The translations under genes and the position numbers were made by a program. Positions 6,239 through 13,577 of a stretch of DNA of 16,924 nucleotides are shown here, one piece after another (positions within the stretch are counted from its first letter, which is position 1; every line of letters begins with the position of its first letter). Below the pieces are notes generated by a model. The model saw only the letters and a list, made by a program, of their open reading frames with translations. It did not search any database and was not told where the DNA came from. The stretch is from NCBI GenBank assembly GCA_913056285.1, contig CAJXNE010000022.1, forward strand, positions 1 through 16,924, in the 5' to 3' direction. This DNA comes from an uncultured Zetaproteobacteria bacterium (GTDB taxonomy: Bacteria > Pseudomonadota > Zetaproteobacteria > Mariprofundales > Mariprofundaceae).

Positions 6239-6952
6239 TCAGGCTTCCAGGTGAAAGACGCCTTCAAAAGTTTTGCTGACTTCGCCTTCCAGAATCAGAT
6301 TGTCCGGTGAACCGGAAACGGTGACGGTGCCGCCGGGCATTTCGATGGTCAGCGGACGCACATGCGATTCGGCATGCCAGATGGCGGCAGTGGCAGCGCA
6401 GGCGCCTGAACCGCAGGCCAGCGTATGGCCAGCGCCGCGTTCAATAATATCAATATACACATGGTCGGCAATCTGGCCGGTGATAATCTCTACATTGCGG
6501 TCGACCGGGAAATGTTCCACTGCCTCAAAAAAAACGCTGTGCGGATTGCCGATCTCCACGTCGATATGGGCATCGGTTTGGCCGGAAATGGCGGCTGTAC
6601 CCATTTCGACCCGAATGCCGTTATCCGTACGCTCGGCCTGAACCGTGCGATCTGCCAGCGCAATGGCGACATGATCCTTGCCGGTTTCCGACATCAACAG
6701 ATCGCCCACACAGCGCAGACCGTTGCCGCAGTTGCCTGCTTCGGAGCCGTCATTATTGAAAATGCGCATTGCGGCATCCGCCGACTCGCTTGCTTCGAGC
6801 GCCAGCAATTGATCGCAACCAATGCCATAACGGCGTTCTGTAATGGTGCGGATAAATGCTTCGGTTAGCTCCGGCAGTTTATGATTTAAACCATTGAGAA
6901 TGATAAAATCATTACCCTGTGCCTGCATTTTGGTGAACGGGAGTGTCGTCAT
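6239..6952 (-). CDS. dapF: Diaminopimelate epimerase
   Basis: DapF converts LL- to meso-diaminopimelate, a precursor of lysine and peptidoglycan. It shows the two catalytic cysteine motifs, NCGNGLRC (Cys75) and GAGHTLACGSGACAA (Cys180), along with QGNDF near the N-terminus and IGNPHSV in the middle. The 237-residue product is shorter than the usual ~275. The difference falls mainly around 118-160, between the two halves, where the linker is compressed; the active-site motifs are complete, so function is expected. Its start overlaps the queF stop (ATGA), and it stops 1 nt before the DUF1232 gene, so translation is coupled in the operon. Confidence 0.95.
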   Translation of the reverse strand: MTTLPFTKMQAQGNDFIILNGLNHKLPELTEAFIRTITERRYGIGCDQLLALEASESADAAMRIFNNDGSEAGNCGNGLRCVGDLLMSETGKDHVAIALADRTVQAERTDNGIRVEMGTAAISGQTDAHIDVEIGNPHSVFFEAVEHFPVDRNVEIITGQIADHVYIDIIERGAGHTLACGSGACAATAAIWHAESHVRPLTIEMPGGTVTVSGSPDNLILEGEVSKTFEGVFHLEA

Positions 6953-7341
6953 TTGGCGTGTTCAACTTCCACAGTGGTATAGACGCCACCGCGCACATTA
7001 AATACAGCCGTCACTTTTATCCGGCGCGGGTCGAGCAAGGCAATCAAGTCGTTGGCAATCATATTGGTGACCTGTTCATGAAAATGGCCTTCATCCCGGA
7101 AACTCCAGTAATAGAGTTTTAGGGATTTGAGCTCGACGCATAACTGATCAGGCACGTAATCGAGTTTGATTTCGGCGAAGTCCGGTTGGCCTGTTTTGGG
7201 ACAGAGGCAGGTGAACTCGGGCGAATCAATGCGGATATGATAATCGCGCTCCGGATTCGGGTTTTCGAATGTTTCCATGCAGTTGCTGGGCCGGTTGATC
7301 GTGGCGCCGAGTTTGTCGGTTGTATTTGAACCGTCAGTCAT
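6949..7341 (-). CDS. queF: NADPH-dependent 7-cyano-7-deazaguanine reductase, short type
   Basis: QueF reduces preQ0 to preQ1 in queuosine biosynthesis. The 130-residue product is the short (type I) form. It has the catalytic-cysteine motif FTCLCPKTGQPDF (43-55; Cys47 is the expected nucleophile and Asp54 the acid) and the NADPH-binding motif ELKSLKLYYWS (70-80). The ATG at 7341 has a GAGGT ribosome-binding site at good spacing. It overlaps the end of dapE by 8 nt and the start of dapF by 4 nt. Placement between two lysine-pathway genes is odd in function but clear in sequence. Confidence 0.93.
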   Translation of the reverse strand: MTDGSNTTDKLGATINRPSNCMETFENPNPERDYHIRIDSPEFTCLCPKTGQPDFAEIKLDYVPDQLCVELKSLKLYYWSFRDEGHFHEQVTNMIANDLIALLDPRRIKVTAVFNVRGGVYTTVEVEHAK

Positions 7342-8467
7342 GTTCAAACCTCATACTTTCTATTATATCGGTGTAAATTCGGGTCAGCGTTTCCAGTTCG
7401 GCAACCGCGACTTGTTCGTTGACCTGATGGATGGTGCTATTGGTAGTGCCCAGCTCGGCAACCGGTACGCCGGCAGCAGCCAGAAAGCGGCCATCGGAAG
7501 TGCCGCCGCCGGTATCGCGTCGGGTTTCAATGCCGGTGACGCGCTGAATGCTGGCGCAGAGCTGATCGAGAAACGCACCGTCGGGTGTGGTGAACGCGGT
7601 GGCGACATGGTCGAAATCCAGCGTGGTTTCACAACCGGCGCAGGCTGCTTCGATAGTACGCGTGATTTCATCAAAATCGTTGCCCGGATTATAGCGGATA
7701 TCGAGAAATGCTTCGCAGCTGCCCGGAATCACATTGGATGCGCCGGTACCACCGCTGATATTGGTAATCTGGCAGGAGGTGGGTGGAAACCCATCTGCTG
7801 CTTCGCCCCAGTCAATCGCCGCAATGCGCGTCAGCGCCGGTGCAGCGCGATGAACGGCGTTATCGGCGTCTTGAGGATAAGCTGAATGCCCCTGCTTGCC
7901 GTGGAAGGTGGCGCGCACCTGCACCACGCCGCGTCTACCGCGCCGAATGGTGTCGCCAACGAGCTCTGAACACGATGGCTCGCCTACAATCACCGCATCG
8001 GGCAACGTGCCTTTTTCCTGCATATATTCAACGATGCGGATGGTGCCATCAATCGAATCGCCTTCTTCATCCGAGGTGATCAACAATTGAACAGTCGGCA
8101 TCGGCGTATAATCGCCACACAGTTTTGCCACTGCAGCAATCCAGCAGGCGACTGCGCCTTTCATATCCTGAGCGCCACGACCATGGAGCATTCCATGCTC
8201 TATATCGGCGGAAAATGGCGCATATTGCCATTGTTCAACTGGCCCTGTCGGCACCACATCGGTATGTCCTGCAAAGGCCAGCCTGCCGTTTAATTCACCG
8301 GGGCGGGTATAAATGCTGTTGGTGATGCCGCCGGTATCGATCGATGTGCGCACAAAGCCGAGTGGGGCTAATAATGATTCGATATATGACTGGCAGCCGC
8401 CATCCTCGGGCGTGACCGATTCGCGCTGAATCAGTTTAACAGCAATTTTGGTGGCGATTTCAGACAT
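7334..8467 (-). CDS. dapE: Succinyl-diaminopimelate desuccinylase
   Basis: DapE is an M20-family zinc hydrolase that removes succinate from N-succinyl-LL-diaminopimelate, one step before DapF. The 377-residue product has full family length. Visible metal and catalytic residues are His68 and Asp70 (FAGHTDVVPTG), Asp101 (GRGAQDMKGA), Glu134/Glu135 (TSDEEGD), Glu163 (VGEPSC) and His347 (TNSTIHQVNE). DTGGGTSDGRF (318-328) is a further family signature. It is the first gene of the dapE-queF-dapF-DUF1232 operon. The ribosome-binding site is weak, but this ATG fits the family start. Confidence 0.95.
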   Translation of the reverse strand: MSEIATKIAVKLIQRESVTPEDGGCQSYIESLLAPLGFVRTSIDTGGITNSIYTRPGELNGRLAFAGHTDVVPTGPVEQWQYAPFSADIEHGMLHGRGAQDMKGAVACWIAAVAKLCGDYTPMPTVQLLITSDEEGDSIDGTIRIVEYMQEKGTLPDAVIVGEPSCSELVGDTIRRGRRGVVQVRATFHGKQGHSAYPQDADNAVHRAAPALTRIAAIDWGEAADGFPPTSCQITNISGGTGASNVIPGSCEAFLDIRYNPGNDFDEITRTIEAACAGCETTLDFDHVATAFTTPDGAFLDQLCASIQRVTGIETRRDTGGGTSDGRFLAAAGVPVAELGTTNSTIHQVNEQVAVAELETLTRIYTDIIESMRFEHD

Positions 8468-8655
8468 CGGTGGCAGATATGGTATCAGACATGGCCGAAC
8501 CCTAATCTAAAGCGGCTGGCTGCGGAACTTTTTACCGCGTTGTTTGCCGCACCGGGTGATCGCGCTGTCATGCCTGTGCGTTGGTTGCGATTGAAATCAC
8601 GCTTGCCGGCAATCCATGCAGGCGACAGCCTTTGTAGCACTGAGGGATAAATAAT

Positions 8656-9360
8656 ATGAGCGGATTTGAATCTATTTTTGAACGGGCGGCGGAACGCAAG
8701 GGTGGCAATGCGGCATTGCAAACACTACTGCCGGATGTTGCCGGAAGCGATGCAGTGGCTCAGCTCGATGAAAGCCGTTTTCTGGCCGAAATGAGCCGGT
8801 GTATCTTTCAGGCAGGTTTTGTCTGGCGCGTCATTGAGCAAAAATGGCCCGGCTTTGAGACGGTGTTTAACGGCTTCGATGTGGAAACATTGCTGGCGCT
8901 TGCATCCGAAGAGATTGACGAGATCGCTCAGGATCAGCGCATTGTACGCAACCGCCAAAAGATCAATGCTGTACTGGCTAATGCGCGTTTTATTGAGGAG
9001 GTTGCGCTTGAAGCGGGCAGTTTTGCAGGCTTTATCGCCGACTGGCCTGAATCGGATCTGGTCGGCCTGTTTGAGTTACTCAAAAAGCGCGGCAGCAGAC
9101 TCGGCGGCATGAGCGGCCAGCGTTTTCTGCGTAATGTCGGCAAAGATACATTTGTTTTGACCGCTGACGTGGTGCGGGCGCTCAAGGAGAACAGGGTGGA
9201 GATTTCGGCAAACCCGTCATCCAAGCGCGATCTGTCTGCTATTCAGGCAACATTTAACGCATGGCATTACGAAACCGGCCTGCCATACACCCACCTGAGC
9301 AAGATTGCCGCATTCTCTGTCGGCAAAAATATCGAGCCCGAAAGGTTGAATCATCATTGA
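8656..9360 (+). CDS. DNA-3-methyladenine glycosylase I-like (Tag family)
   Basis: Members of this family excise 3-methyladenine from alkylated DNA, the first step of base-excision repair. The 234-residue product carries the Tag-type core: FLAEMSRCIFQAGFVWRVIE (42-61), the WPGFETVFNGFD stretch (64-75), and RIVRNRQKINAVLANAR (95-111), which corresponds to the RNRLKI region of Tag. The N-terminal zinc-ligand Cys/His of classical Tag are not obvious, so this is a divergent branch. A GAGGG ribosome-binding site precedes the ATG. It is divergent from dapE and separated by 188 bp. Confidence 0.78.
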   Translation: MSGFESIFERAAERKGGNAALQTLLPDVAGSDAVAQLDESRFLAEMSRCIFQAGFVWRVIEQKWPGFETVFNGFDVETLLALASEEIDEIAQDQRIVRNRQKINAVLANARFIEEVALEAGSFAGFIADWPESDLVGLFELLKKRGSRLGGMSGQRFLRNVGKDTFVLTADVVRALKENRVEISANPSSKRDLSAIQATFNAWHYETGLPYTHLSKIAAFSVGKNIEPERLNHH

Positions 9361-9422
9361 CGCGTGACGGATATTTAGGCATGGTCGATTCTACTCCACT
9401 TTCGAGCCTTAATATGTATACA

Positions 9423-9439
9423 GTGGAAATAATGTCCAC
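9423..9439. promoter_or_regulatory. GTGGA-N7-TCCAC palindrome
   Basis: This is a perfect 5-bp inverted repeat with a 7-bp spacer between the glycosylase gene and the first cassette, with another GTGGAA nearby at 9456-9461. It may be an operator or part of the site into which the cassettes integrated. No binding protein is evident. Confidence 0.35.
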
Positions 9440-9486
9440 CTACAGGAGCGTAATATGTGGAATCCCGATTACTCATATTGCGTTAG

Positions 9487-10190
9487 TTAGCTTATAAAAA
9501 AATCAGTAATATATGCTTTAAAATTTGGAGTAATAAATGAGTTCAATTATCGATGAAGTTGATTACGGCCCCTTAACACAACTACTTGGAAAATGGGTTG
9601 GTAATAAAGGGCTGGATACTGCTCCAGATGCAGATGCAAACCCTGACAAAAGTCCATTCTCAGATGAAATAACATTTTCAGTTTCAGGGCCGGCTGAAAA
9701 TGCAGAAGAACAAAATTTAGTCTCTATTAAATACTATCACGTAGTCCGAAAACTAGAAAATGGTCGTATCTTTCATGATCAGATTGGTCACTGGATCTAC
9801 GAAAAAAGTACAAACATAATTATGCATTCTTTAAGTATACCTCGAGCTGTATGTTTACTTGCTGGGGGAGAATACAAAGAAGAAGACGGTGCTAGCATAT
9901 TTAATGTAGAAGCCAAAGCTGGAAGTCAAACATTTGGAATTATGCAATCACCATTTATGCTAGAAAAAGCTACAACAAAATCATTTAAAATGAATTTAAC
10001 TGTTAAAGATAATGAACTCAAATACCGCGAAGTTACATCGTTACACATTTATGGAAAAGATTTTGAACACACCGACGAAAGCACATTAACTCGCATCACA
10101 TATGAGCAAGAATAAAAAGCTAACAAGGCCAATTAACATGGACATTTTGCTGCGCTACACTCTGCTTTTGTCGTCAAGTTACCCTTGTCG
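9487..10190 (+). mobile_element. Integron gene cassette 1
   Basis: The segment begins with TTAGCT after a G (9486), i.e. the core site G^TTAGCT. It holds one gene in the plus direction and ends in an attC-like site (10118-10196) whose first core AGCTAAC is the exact reverse complement of GTTAGCT. That match is what a cassette shows, because the two cores join when it circularises. No integron integrase gene is in the window. AT-rich compared with its neighbours. Confidence 0.7.
9537..10115 (+). CDS. Nitrobindin/FABP-like beta-barrel protein (cassette gene)
   Basis: The 192-residue product starts with a LLGKWVGNKG segment (about 16-25), like the LxGxWxGxG opening of the nitrobindin-type (haem-binding, FABP-fold) barrels, and continues with alternating beta-like stretches: ITFSVSG, LVSIKYYHVVRK, IFHDQIGHWIYE, IIMHSLSIPRAVCLLAGGE. 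The haem-ligand histidine of nitrobindin is not clearly placed, so haem binding is open. A TTGGAG ribosome-binding site (9525-9530) precedes the ATG by 6 nt. The gene is AT-rich, unlike the chromosomal genes around it, and sits alone in a cassette. Confidence 0.6.
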   Translation: MSSIIDEVDYGPLTQLLGKWVGNKGLDTAPDADANPDKSPFSDEITFSVSGPAENAEEQNLVSIKYYHVVRKLENGRIFHDQIGHWIYEKSTNIIMHSLSIPRAVCLLAGGEYKEEDGASIFNVEAKAGSQTFGIMQSPFMLEKATTKSFKMNLTVKDNELKYREVTSLHIYGKDFEHTDESTLTRITYEQE

Positions 10191-10196
10191 TTATAT
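10118..10196 (+). other. attC-like recombination site 1
   Basis: The first core is AGCTAAC (10118-10124), followed by AAGG. At the other end CCTTG precedes GTTATAT (10190-10196). AAC-AAGG and CCTTG-TC-GTT pair as the outer arms of an attC, with an imperfectly self-complementary ~60-nt middle. The strand exchange point would be between 10190 and 10191. Confidence 0.68.
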
Positions 10197-10278
10197 GTAA
10201 AAAGGAGCCAGCCTTGAATACAACTAATATGACCGGTTTAGAGGTTATGCAGGCAATGGAAAAAGAAATGATTCCTTA

Positions 10279-10289
10279 CCCCCCCCCCC
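10279..10289 (+). repeat. Homopolymer of 11 C in a coding region
   Basis: A run of 11 C sits in AT-rich DNA, at the N-terminus of the thioesterase frame. One C more (12) or two fewer (9) would join the upstream start (TTG 10214 or ATG 10229) to the thioesterase body. It could be a slipped-strand switch or a sequencing indel. Confidence 0.9.
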
Positions 10290-10290
10290 G

Positions 10291-10653
10291 ATGACAGAAA
10301 CTATTCCAATGAAGTTTATCACTGTGGAAAAAGGAAAAGTTGTACTTGATGTTAAGGCAGATAATAGGCATCTAAATATTTTTGGTGGTGTACATGGAGG
10401 CTTTGCATCAGCAGTTTTAGATACGGTAACAGGTTGTGCTGTGCACAGTATGCTGAGTGCAGGGACTGGTTATGCCACAATAGATTTAAGTATAAAGATG
10501 CTAAAACCTGTTCCTAAGGATGTTTGCTTATTAGCTGAAGGGAAAATTATTAACATTTCAAAATCACTCGGAGTTTCCGAAGGAACATTAAAAGATGAGG
10601 CAGGGAAATTATATGCACATGCTACTGCTACTTGCATGCTACTTGTAACTTAA
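10291..10653 (+). CDS. PaaI-type hotdog thioesterase, start frameshifted by poly-C
   Basis: The body of the protein is a PaaI-like hotdog acyl-CoA thioesterase: HLNIFGGVHGGFASAVLDTV (27-46) with the HGG motif and the expected catalytic Asp44, followed by TIDLSIKMLKPVP and the terminal AHATATCMLL strand. The substrate cannot be told. The best-placed start is upstream: AAAGGAG at 10200-10206 precedes a TTG at 10214, and residues MTGLEVMQAMEKEMIPYPP then lead into the C run, matching the usual N-terminus of such proteins. As it stands that frame stops at 10292-10294. The ATG at 10291 can still start a shorter, 120-residue form, without a good ribosome-binding site. It is a cassette gene. Confidence 0.7.
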   Translation: MTETIPMKFITVEKGKVVLDVKADNRHLNIFGGVHGGFASAVLDTVTGCAVHSMLSAGTGYATIDLSIKMLKPVPKDVCLLAEGKIINISKSLGVSEGTLKDEAGKLYAHATATCMLLVT

Positions 10654-10657
10654 AGCG

Positions 10658-10711
10658 TATAACGAATAAGGATAGATAGCGCGCAGCCGTGATCTTATCC
10701 TGTGGTTGCAC
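10658..10711 (+). other. attC-like recombination site 2 (partly degenerate)
   Basis: TATAAC (10658-10663) is the left core. GGATA at 10670-10674 pairs with TATCC at 10696-10700, and GTTGCAC (10705-10711) is the candidate right core, which departs from the GTTRRRY consensus. Short for an attC, with less self-complementarity than site 1. Confidence 0.5.
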
Positions 10712-11136
10712 AAGCTCGGTCAATATGAATCTGGCAGTAGCGTTGCCGCTATAGAAAATTGATCGAAATCAGGTTTTCCTTTTCAGAAAAAGGAAGTTGC
10801 ACTGAGCCTGGTGCTCTCGGACATTCCGTATTTCCATCCATATTCACGGATGAGCGGCGTCAGTTTTGTTGATTCCGGGCAGACAGGCACAAGTAATTCT
10901 GACCTTCAAAAGGCCAAGCTGTCGCGAACGATCAAACAACAGCGTTTACAAACCTGGCATTGCCATTTGAGGCGGCCCGTTTGCGAAATCTCCTTTTGTA
11001 GTCTATCCTCATCCTGTGGGGTGGAGATGATTCAACATTTAAAATCAAGCAAATGGCGAAACAAGACCTTTGTACACCACCTTCCCAGACGCCGGTCAGT
11101 GAAGCCGTGGCCCCGGTTTCGCCAGAATATCCTCGT
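10712..11136. other. Non-coding gap between cassettes and peroxidase gene
   Basis: No recognisable gene lies in these ~425 bases. A frame of 112 codons at 10811-11149 has no detectable family resemblance and no ribosome-binding site, so I do not call it. The one structure seen is an 8-bp AT-rich hairpin (TTCCTTTT at 10776-10783 with AAAAGGAA at 10788-10795), without the T tail of a terminator. Confidence 0.6.
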
Positions 11137-12159
11137 TCATGGCAGGTGAGGCCTATGGATATGATTCAAACTTGGATCCGTCAAACTCTTCATGAAAGCA
11201 ATAAGGTCGGATTCTTCCTTCCTGGTCAGGTGTAGCGGCACAATCAGATCAGACTGATGCGCATTCTTCGGATCACCGCCTTTGTTATAGTGATCTATCA
11301 CCTGCTTCATGGTGGAAAGTGCGCCGTCATGCATGAAAAACGCAAACGATGCCGAGTTATATAATGACGGTGTTTTAAAAGCCCCCATATCGTCTGCATC
11401 ATGGGTCACGGCGTAGCGACCGGAATCCTCTTTCAGCGGACCCACCTGAGGCACGCCGATATTATGAAATTCATTATCCGTCAACAGTGGCGCCGTATGA
11501 CATTCAGTGCATTGGGCCTTGTCCTGAAATAGTTTAAAGCCCCGTTTCGCTGCCGCGGAAAGCGCCTTCTTATCGCCATTCACATAACGCTGGAAAGGTG
11601 AATGCCGGGCAATAAGCGTACGTTCATAAGAGGCAATGGCCTTGGCAATATTCTGCCGAGTGGCATCCTCGCCAAATGCCTTGTGGAACGCATTTTTGTA
11701 AGCAGGGATGGCATTGAGCTTTTTGACAACAACCTCAGGATCTCCGCCCATTTCACCGGGGGCTGAGATGGGGCCCATGTGCCCGGGAAGCGCGCCGGTT
11801 TGTTCCTCCAGCGAGGCTGCCCGCCCGTCCCAGAACATGGATGTAGAATAAGCAGCGTTATCCCACGATGGCGCCCAGCGGCCCAGCTCACCGCCATGCC
11901 CGAATGCGCGTGCTGTATGGCCACCGCCACCGGCGAAGGGCAAGTGACAACCGGCACAACTCATAGAATTGTTTTTGGACAGGCGCGTATCAAATGCCAG
12001 CATGTGGCCCAGTTTGATCTTCGCCTTGGATTGTGGATTGTCGGCTGGAATTGGAACAGGTGGCAGTTTCCAGTCTGATAAATCTTCAGCATTTGCGGTG
12101 GATAATAATGACGTGTTTGCTGCAAGCATGAGTGAACACAAGAATACGATATGTTTCAT
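11137..12159 (-). CDS. Di-haem cytochrome c peroxidase (CCP/MauG family)
   Basis: This periplasmic enzyme reduces hydrogen peroxide with electrons from cytochrome c. The 340-residue product has a signal peptide (about 1-24, ending TANA) and two haem c sites: CAGCH (68-72) and CTECH (217-221). Between them lie the family features WDNAAYSTSMFWDGRA (99-114) and ASYERTLIA. FKTPSLYNSASFAFFMHDG (261-279) lies in the second haem domain. The ATG has an AGGAG ribosome-binding site 5 nt away. It is divergent from a PerR-type peroxide sensor, and its promoter is covered by two palindromes, so peroxide-controlled expression is likely. MauG-like function is an alternative, but no partner supports it. Confidence 0.93.
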   Translation of the reverse strand: MKHIVFLCSLMLAANTSLLSTANAEDLSDWKLPPVPIPADNPQSKAKIKLGHMLAFDTRLSKNNSMSCAGCHLPFAGGGGHTARAFGHGGELGRWAPSWDNAAYSTSMFWDGRAASLEEQTGALPGHMGPISAPGEMGGDPEVVVKKLNAIPAYKNAFHKAFGEDATRQNIAKAIASYERTLIARHSPFQRYVNGDKKALSAAAKRGFKLFQDKAQCTECHTAPLLTDNEFHNIGVPQVGPLKEDSGRYAVTHDADDMGAFKTPSLYNSASFAFFMHDGALSTMKQVIDHYNKGGDPKNAHQSDLIVPLHLTRKEESDLIAFMKSLTDPSLNHIHRPHLP

Positions 12160-12184
12160 TTCTTCTCCTAGATAGGGCTAATTA

Positions 12185-12234
12185 CTATGAGGTGTAATCA
12201 TAGATGTTTTTTTATAGTTGTCAAATAAAACTAT
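12185..12234. promoter_or_regulatory. Peroxidase promoter with two operator-like palindromes
   Basis: On the minus strand TTGACA (12224-12219) and TATGAT (12202-12197) are separated by 16 bp: a near-consensus promoter for the peroxidase gene. The palindrome CTATGA-N7-TCATAG (12185-12203, 19 bp) covers the -10, and ATAGTT-N9-AACTAT (12214-12234, 21 bp) covers the -35. Their centres are 30 bp apart. The 19-21 bp size fits Fur/PerR family boxes, although the sequence does not match the B. subtilis PerR box. For perR, TTGTCA (12218-12223) and TAGGAT (12241-12246) at 17 bp would give an almost leaderless transcript. Confidence 0.6.
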
Positions 12235-12253
12235 TTAGTATAGGATACTAGAT

Positions 12254-12679
12254 ATGAATGTTACCCCACGATCCGATGACCCCCATGCATTGTTACGTGC
12301 GCATGGACTGCGTGCCACACCGCAGCGCGTTGCTGTGGCTCAATTACTATTAAAGCAGGCAATGCATGCCACGCCACGAGAAGTGTATACGAAATTAAAA
12401 ACAGACTTTCCTTCCATGTCACAAAATACCGTGTATTTGACGTTGGATCATCTCGAGAAAGCGGGATTGCTGCGACGATTTCACATAGCTGGCAGGGTCG
12501 TGTTCGACAGCAATACGCAGATGCATGACCACGCCTGTTGCAGTCGCTGCGGCAGGATTATGGATTTAGCATCGGCGGGCCGGATAGATTCACCCGATGA
12601 ACTGGGTAAATGGCAAGTGGAGGGACAAAGCCGGTTATGGTCAGGAGTTTGCCCCGATTGCATCCAGCCTCCACGCTAA
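12254..12679 (+). CDS. perR: PerR-type peroxide-sensing Fur-family repressor
   Basis: The 141-residue protein has an N-terminal winged helix (LRATPQRVAVAQLLL, then SQNTVYLTLDHLEKAGLLRR) and a C-terminal dimerisation domain. The regulatory metal ligands of PerR are all in place: His38 (HATP), Asp85 (FDSN), His91 and His93 (MHDH), and Asp104 (IMDL). The structural zinc cysteines are Cys96/Cys99 (CSRC) and Cys133/Cys136 (CPDC). In PerR, iron-catalysed oxidation of His37/His91 equivalents releases the DNA. This is a better fit than Fur or Zur. Divergent from the cytochrome c peroxidase gene, its presumed target. An AGGAT precedes the ATG by 7 nt. Confidence 0.85.
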   Translation: MNVTPRSDDPHALLRAHGLRATPQRVAVAQLLLKQAMHATPREVYTKLKTDFPSMSQNTVYLTLDHLEKAGLLRRFHIAGRVVFDSNTQMHDHACCSRCGRIMDLASAGRIDSPDELGKWQVEGQSRLWSGVCPDCIQPPR

Positions 12680-12932
12680 ACTACGTTGTGTTGCTTGCCA
12701 TAACATCCAGCAAGCACAGCAATACAGCAAAAGCTCGTTGTCGTTTCTGAGTTGGCAGTCTTTCAGCAAGATGCGGCCTAACGAATAAGCGCGAATTCAA
12801 CTCACATGTGCGCCACTGGCTGCAAAGTAAAGACATGGGAGGAAATCTGAACGTTGTACTTTCAGATTACCCATTCTCCTGCCCAACCCATCCAAGCGCC
12901 TCATTTCTCAAAAAAACAGGTAGCGTACGCAC
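12680..12932. other. Intergenic region downstream of perR
   Basis: No gene is seen. It holds an orphan attC-like half (GCCTAAC at 12776-12782 followed by GAATAAG, resembling attC site 2), and a perfect inverted repeat (AATCTGAA at 12844-12851 with TTCAGATT at 12861-12868, 9-nt spacer) in the leader of the HAD gene. No T tail follows either structure. Confidence 0.5.
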
Positions 12933-13577
12933 ATGCCTTTTGATTTAGCTGTGATTGACTTGGACAACACCCTGTATGCCGCCGATTCCGGCGTGTTTGC
13001 ACGTATGGACAAACGTATGACGGCATTTGTCGCTCATGAGCTAGGCGTGGATGAGGTCGAGGCTAATCGGTTGCGCATAAAATACTGGAAAGAGTACGGC
13101 ACAACATTACGCGGTATGATGCTGCATCATGGCATGGAGCCGGAAGCTTTTCTGCATGATGTGCATGATATTGATGCGCATGAGATTCTGGAACGAGATG
13201 GTGCGCTGGATGCGGCGTTGGCCCGATTGCCCGGGCGCAAAGTGATTCACACCAACGGCATCCGCGAACATGCTGAACGTATTCTCAACGCTCTCGGCAT
13301 CGCGCATCATTTTGCAACGATCTACGATATTCGTTTCAACAATTATATTCCCAAACCATGCCGGCAAACGCTGGCCAGCCTGATTGATACAGAAGGGTTT
13401 ACACCAGGGCGCACGCTGGTGGTGGATGATATGGCGGATAATTTAAGAGAGGCCAAAGCACTCGGCTGCAAAACAGTGTGGATTAGCCACGAAACAGAAG
13501 GAATATGGGATTATCATATTCCGACATTTCACGACCTCCCAGCAGCGTTATTCAGAGCGCGAGATGTGAGACGATAG
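12933..13577 (+). CDS. HAD-family pyrimidine 5'-nucleotidase
   Basis: This belongs to the HAD IA group resembling yeast Sdt1 and related pyrimidine 5'-nucleotidases, which dephosphorylate nucleotides. Motif I is VIDLDNTLY (7-15) with nucleophile Asp9 and general acid Asp11. Motif II is IHTNG, motif III the Lys in YIPKP, and motif IV VVDDMADNLREAKALGCKTV. The 214-residue product is typical length. The DLDNTLY form and the YIPKP box favour pyrimidine 5'-nucleotidase over phosphoglycolate phosphatase. The ribosome-binding site is weak. It converges on rho. Confidence 0.85.
   Translation: MPFDLAVIDLDNTLYAADSGVFARMDKRMTAFVAHELGVDEVEANRLRIKYWKEYGTTLRGMMLHHGMEPEAFLHDVHDIDAHEILERDGALDAALARLPGRKVIHTNGIREHAERILNALGIAHHFATIYDIRFNNYIPKPCRQTLASLIDTEGFTPGRTLVVDDMADNLREAKALGCKTVWISHETEGIWDYHIPTFHDLPAALFRARDVRR

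Larger units (their letters stand above)
10191..10705 (+). mobile_element. Integron gene cassette 2
   Basis: It begins with TTATAT at the attC1 exchange point, holds the thioesterase gene in the plus direction, and ends in an attC-like site whose first core TATAAC (10658-10663) is the reverse complement of GTTATA from its own start. The right end is less certain than the left; GTTGCAC at 10705-10711 is the best candidate for the closing core. Confidence 0.6.

Noticed and set aside
6273..8325. Plus-strand frames of 100-200 codons opposite dapF, queF and dapE
   Set aside because: They lie entirely antisense to well-supported genes, have no family features, and their composition follows the sense codons.
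8603..8612. TTGCCGGCAA palindrome upstream of the glycosylase gene
   Set aside because: A single 10-bp palindrome with no second copy at a regulator-like spacing; it could easily arise by chance.
10811..11149. 112-codon plus-strand frame between the cassettes and the peroxidase gene
   Set aside because: It has no family resemblance, no ribosome-binding site, odd composition, and its end overlaps the 3' end of the peroxidase gene on the other strand. I treat it as a chance frame.
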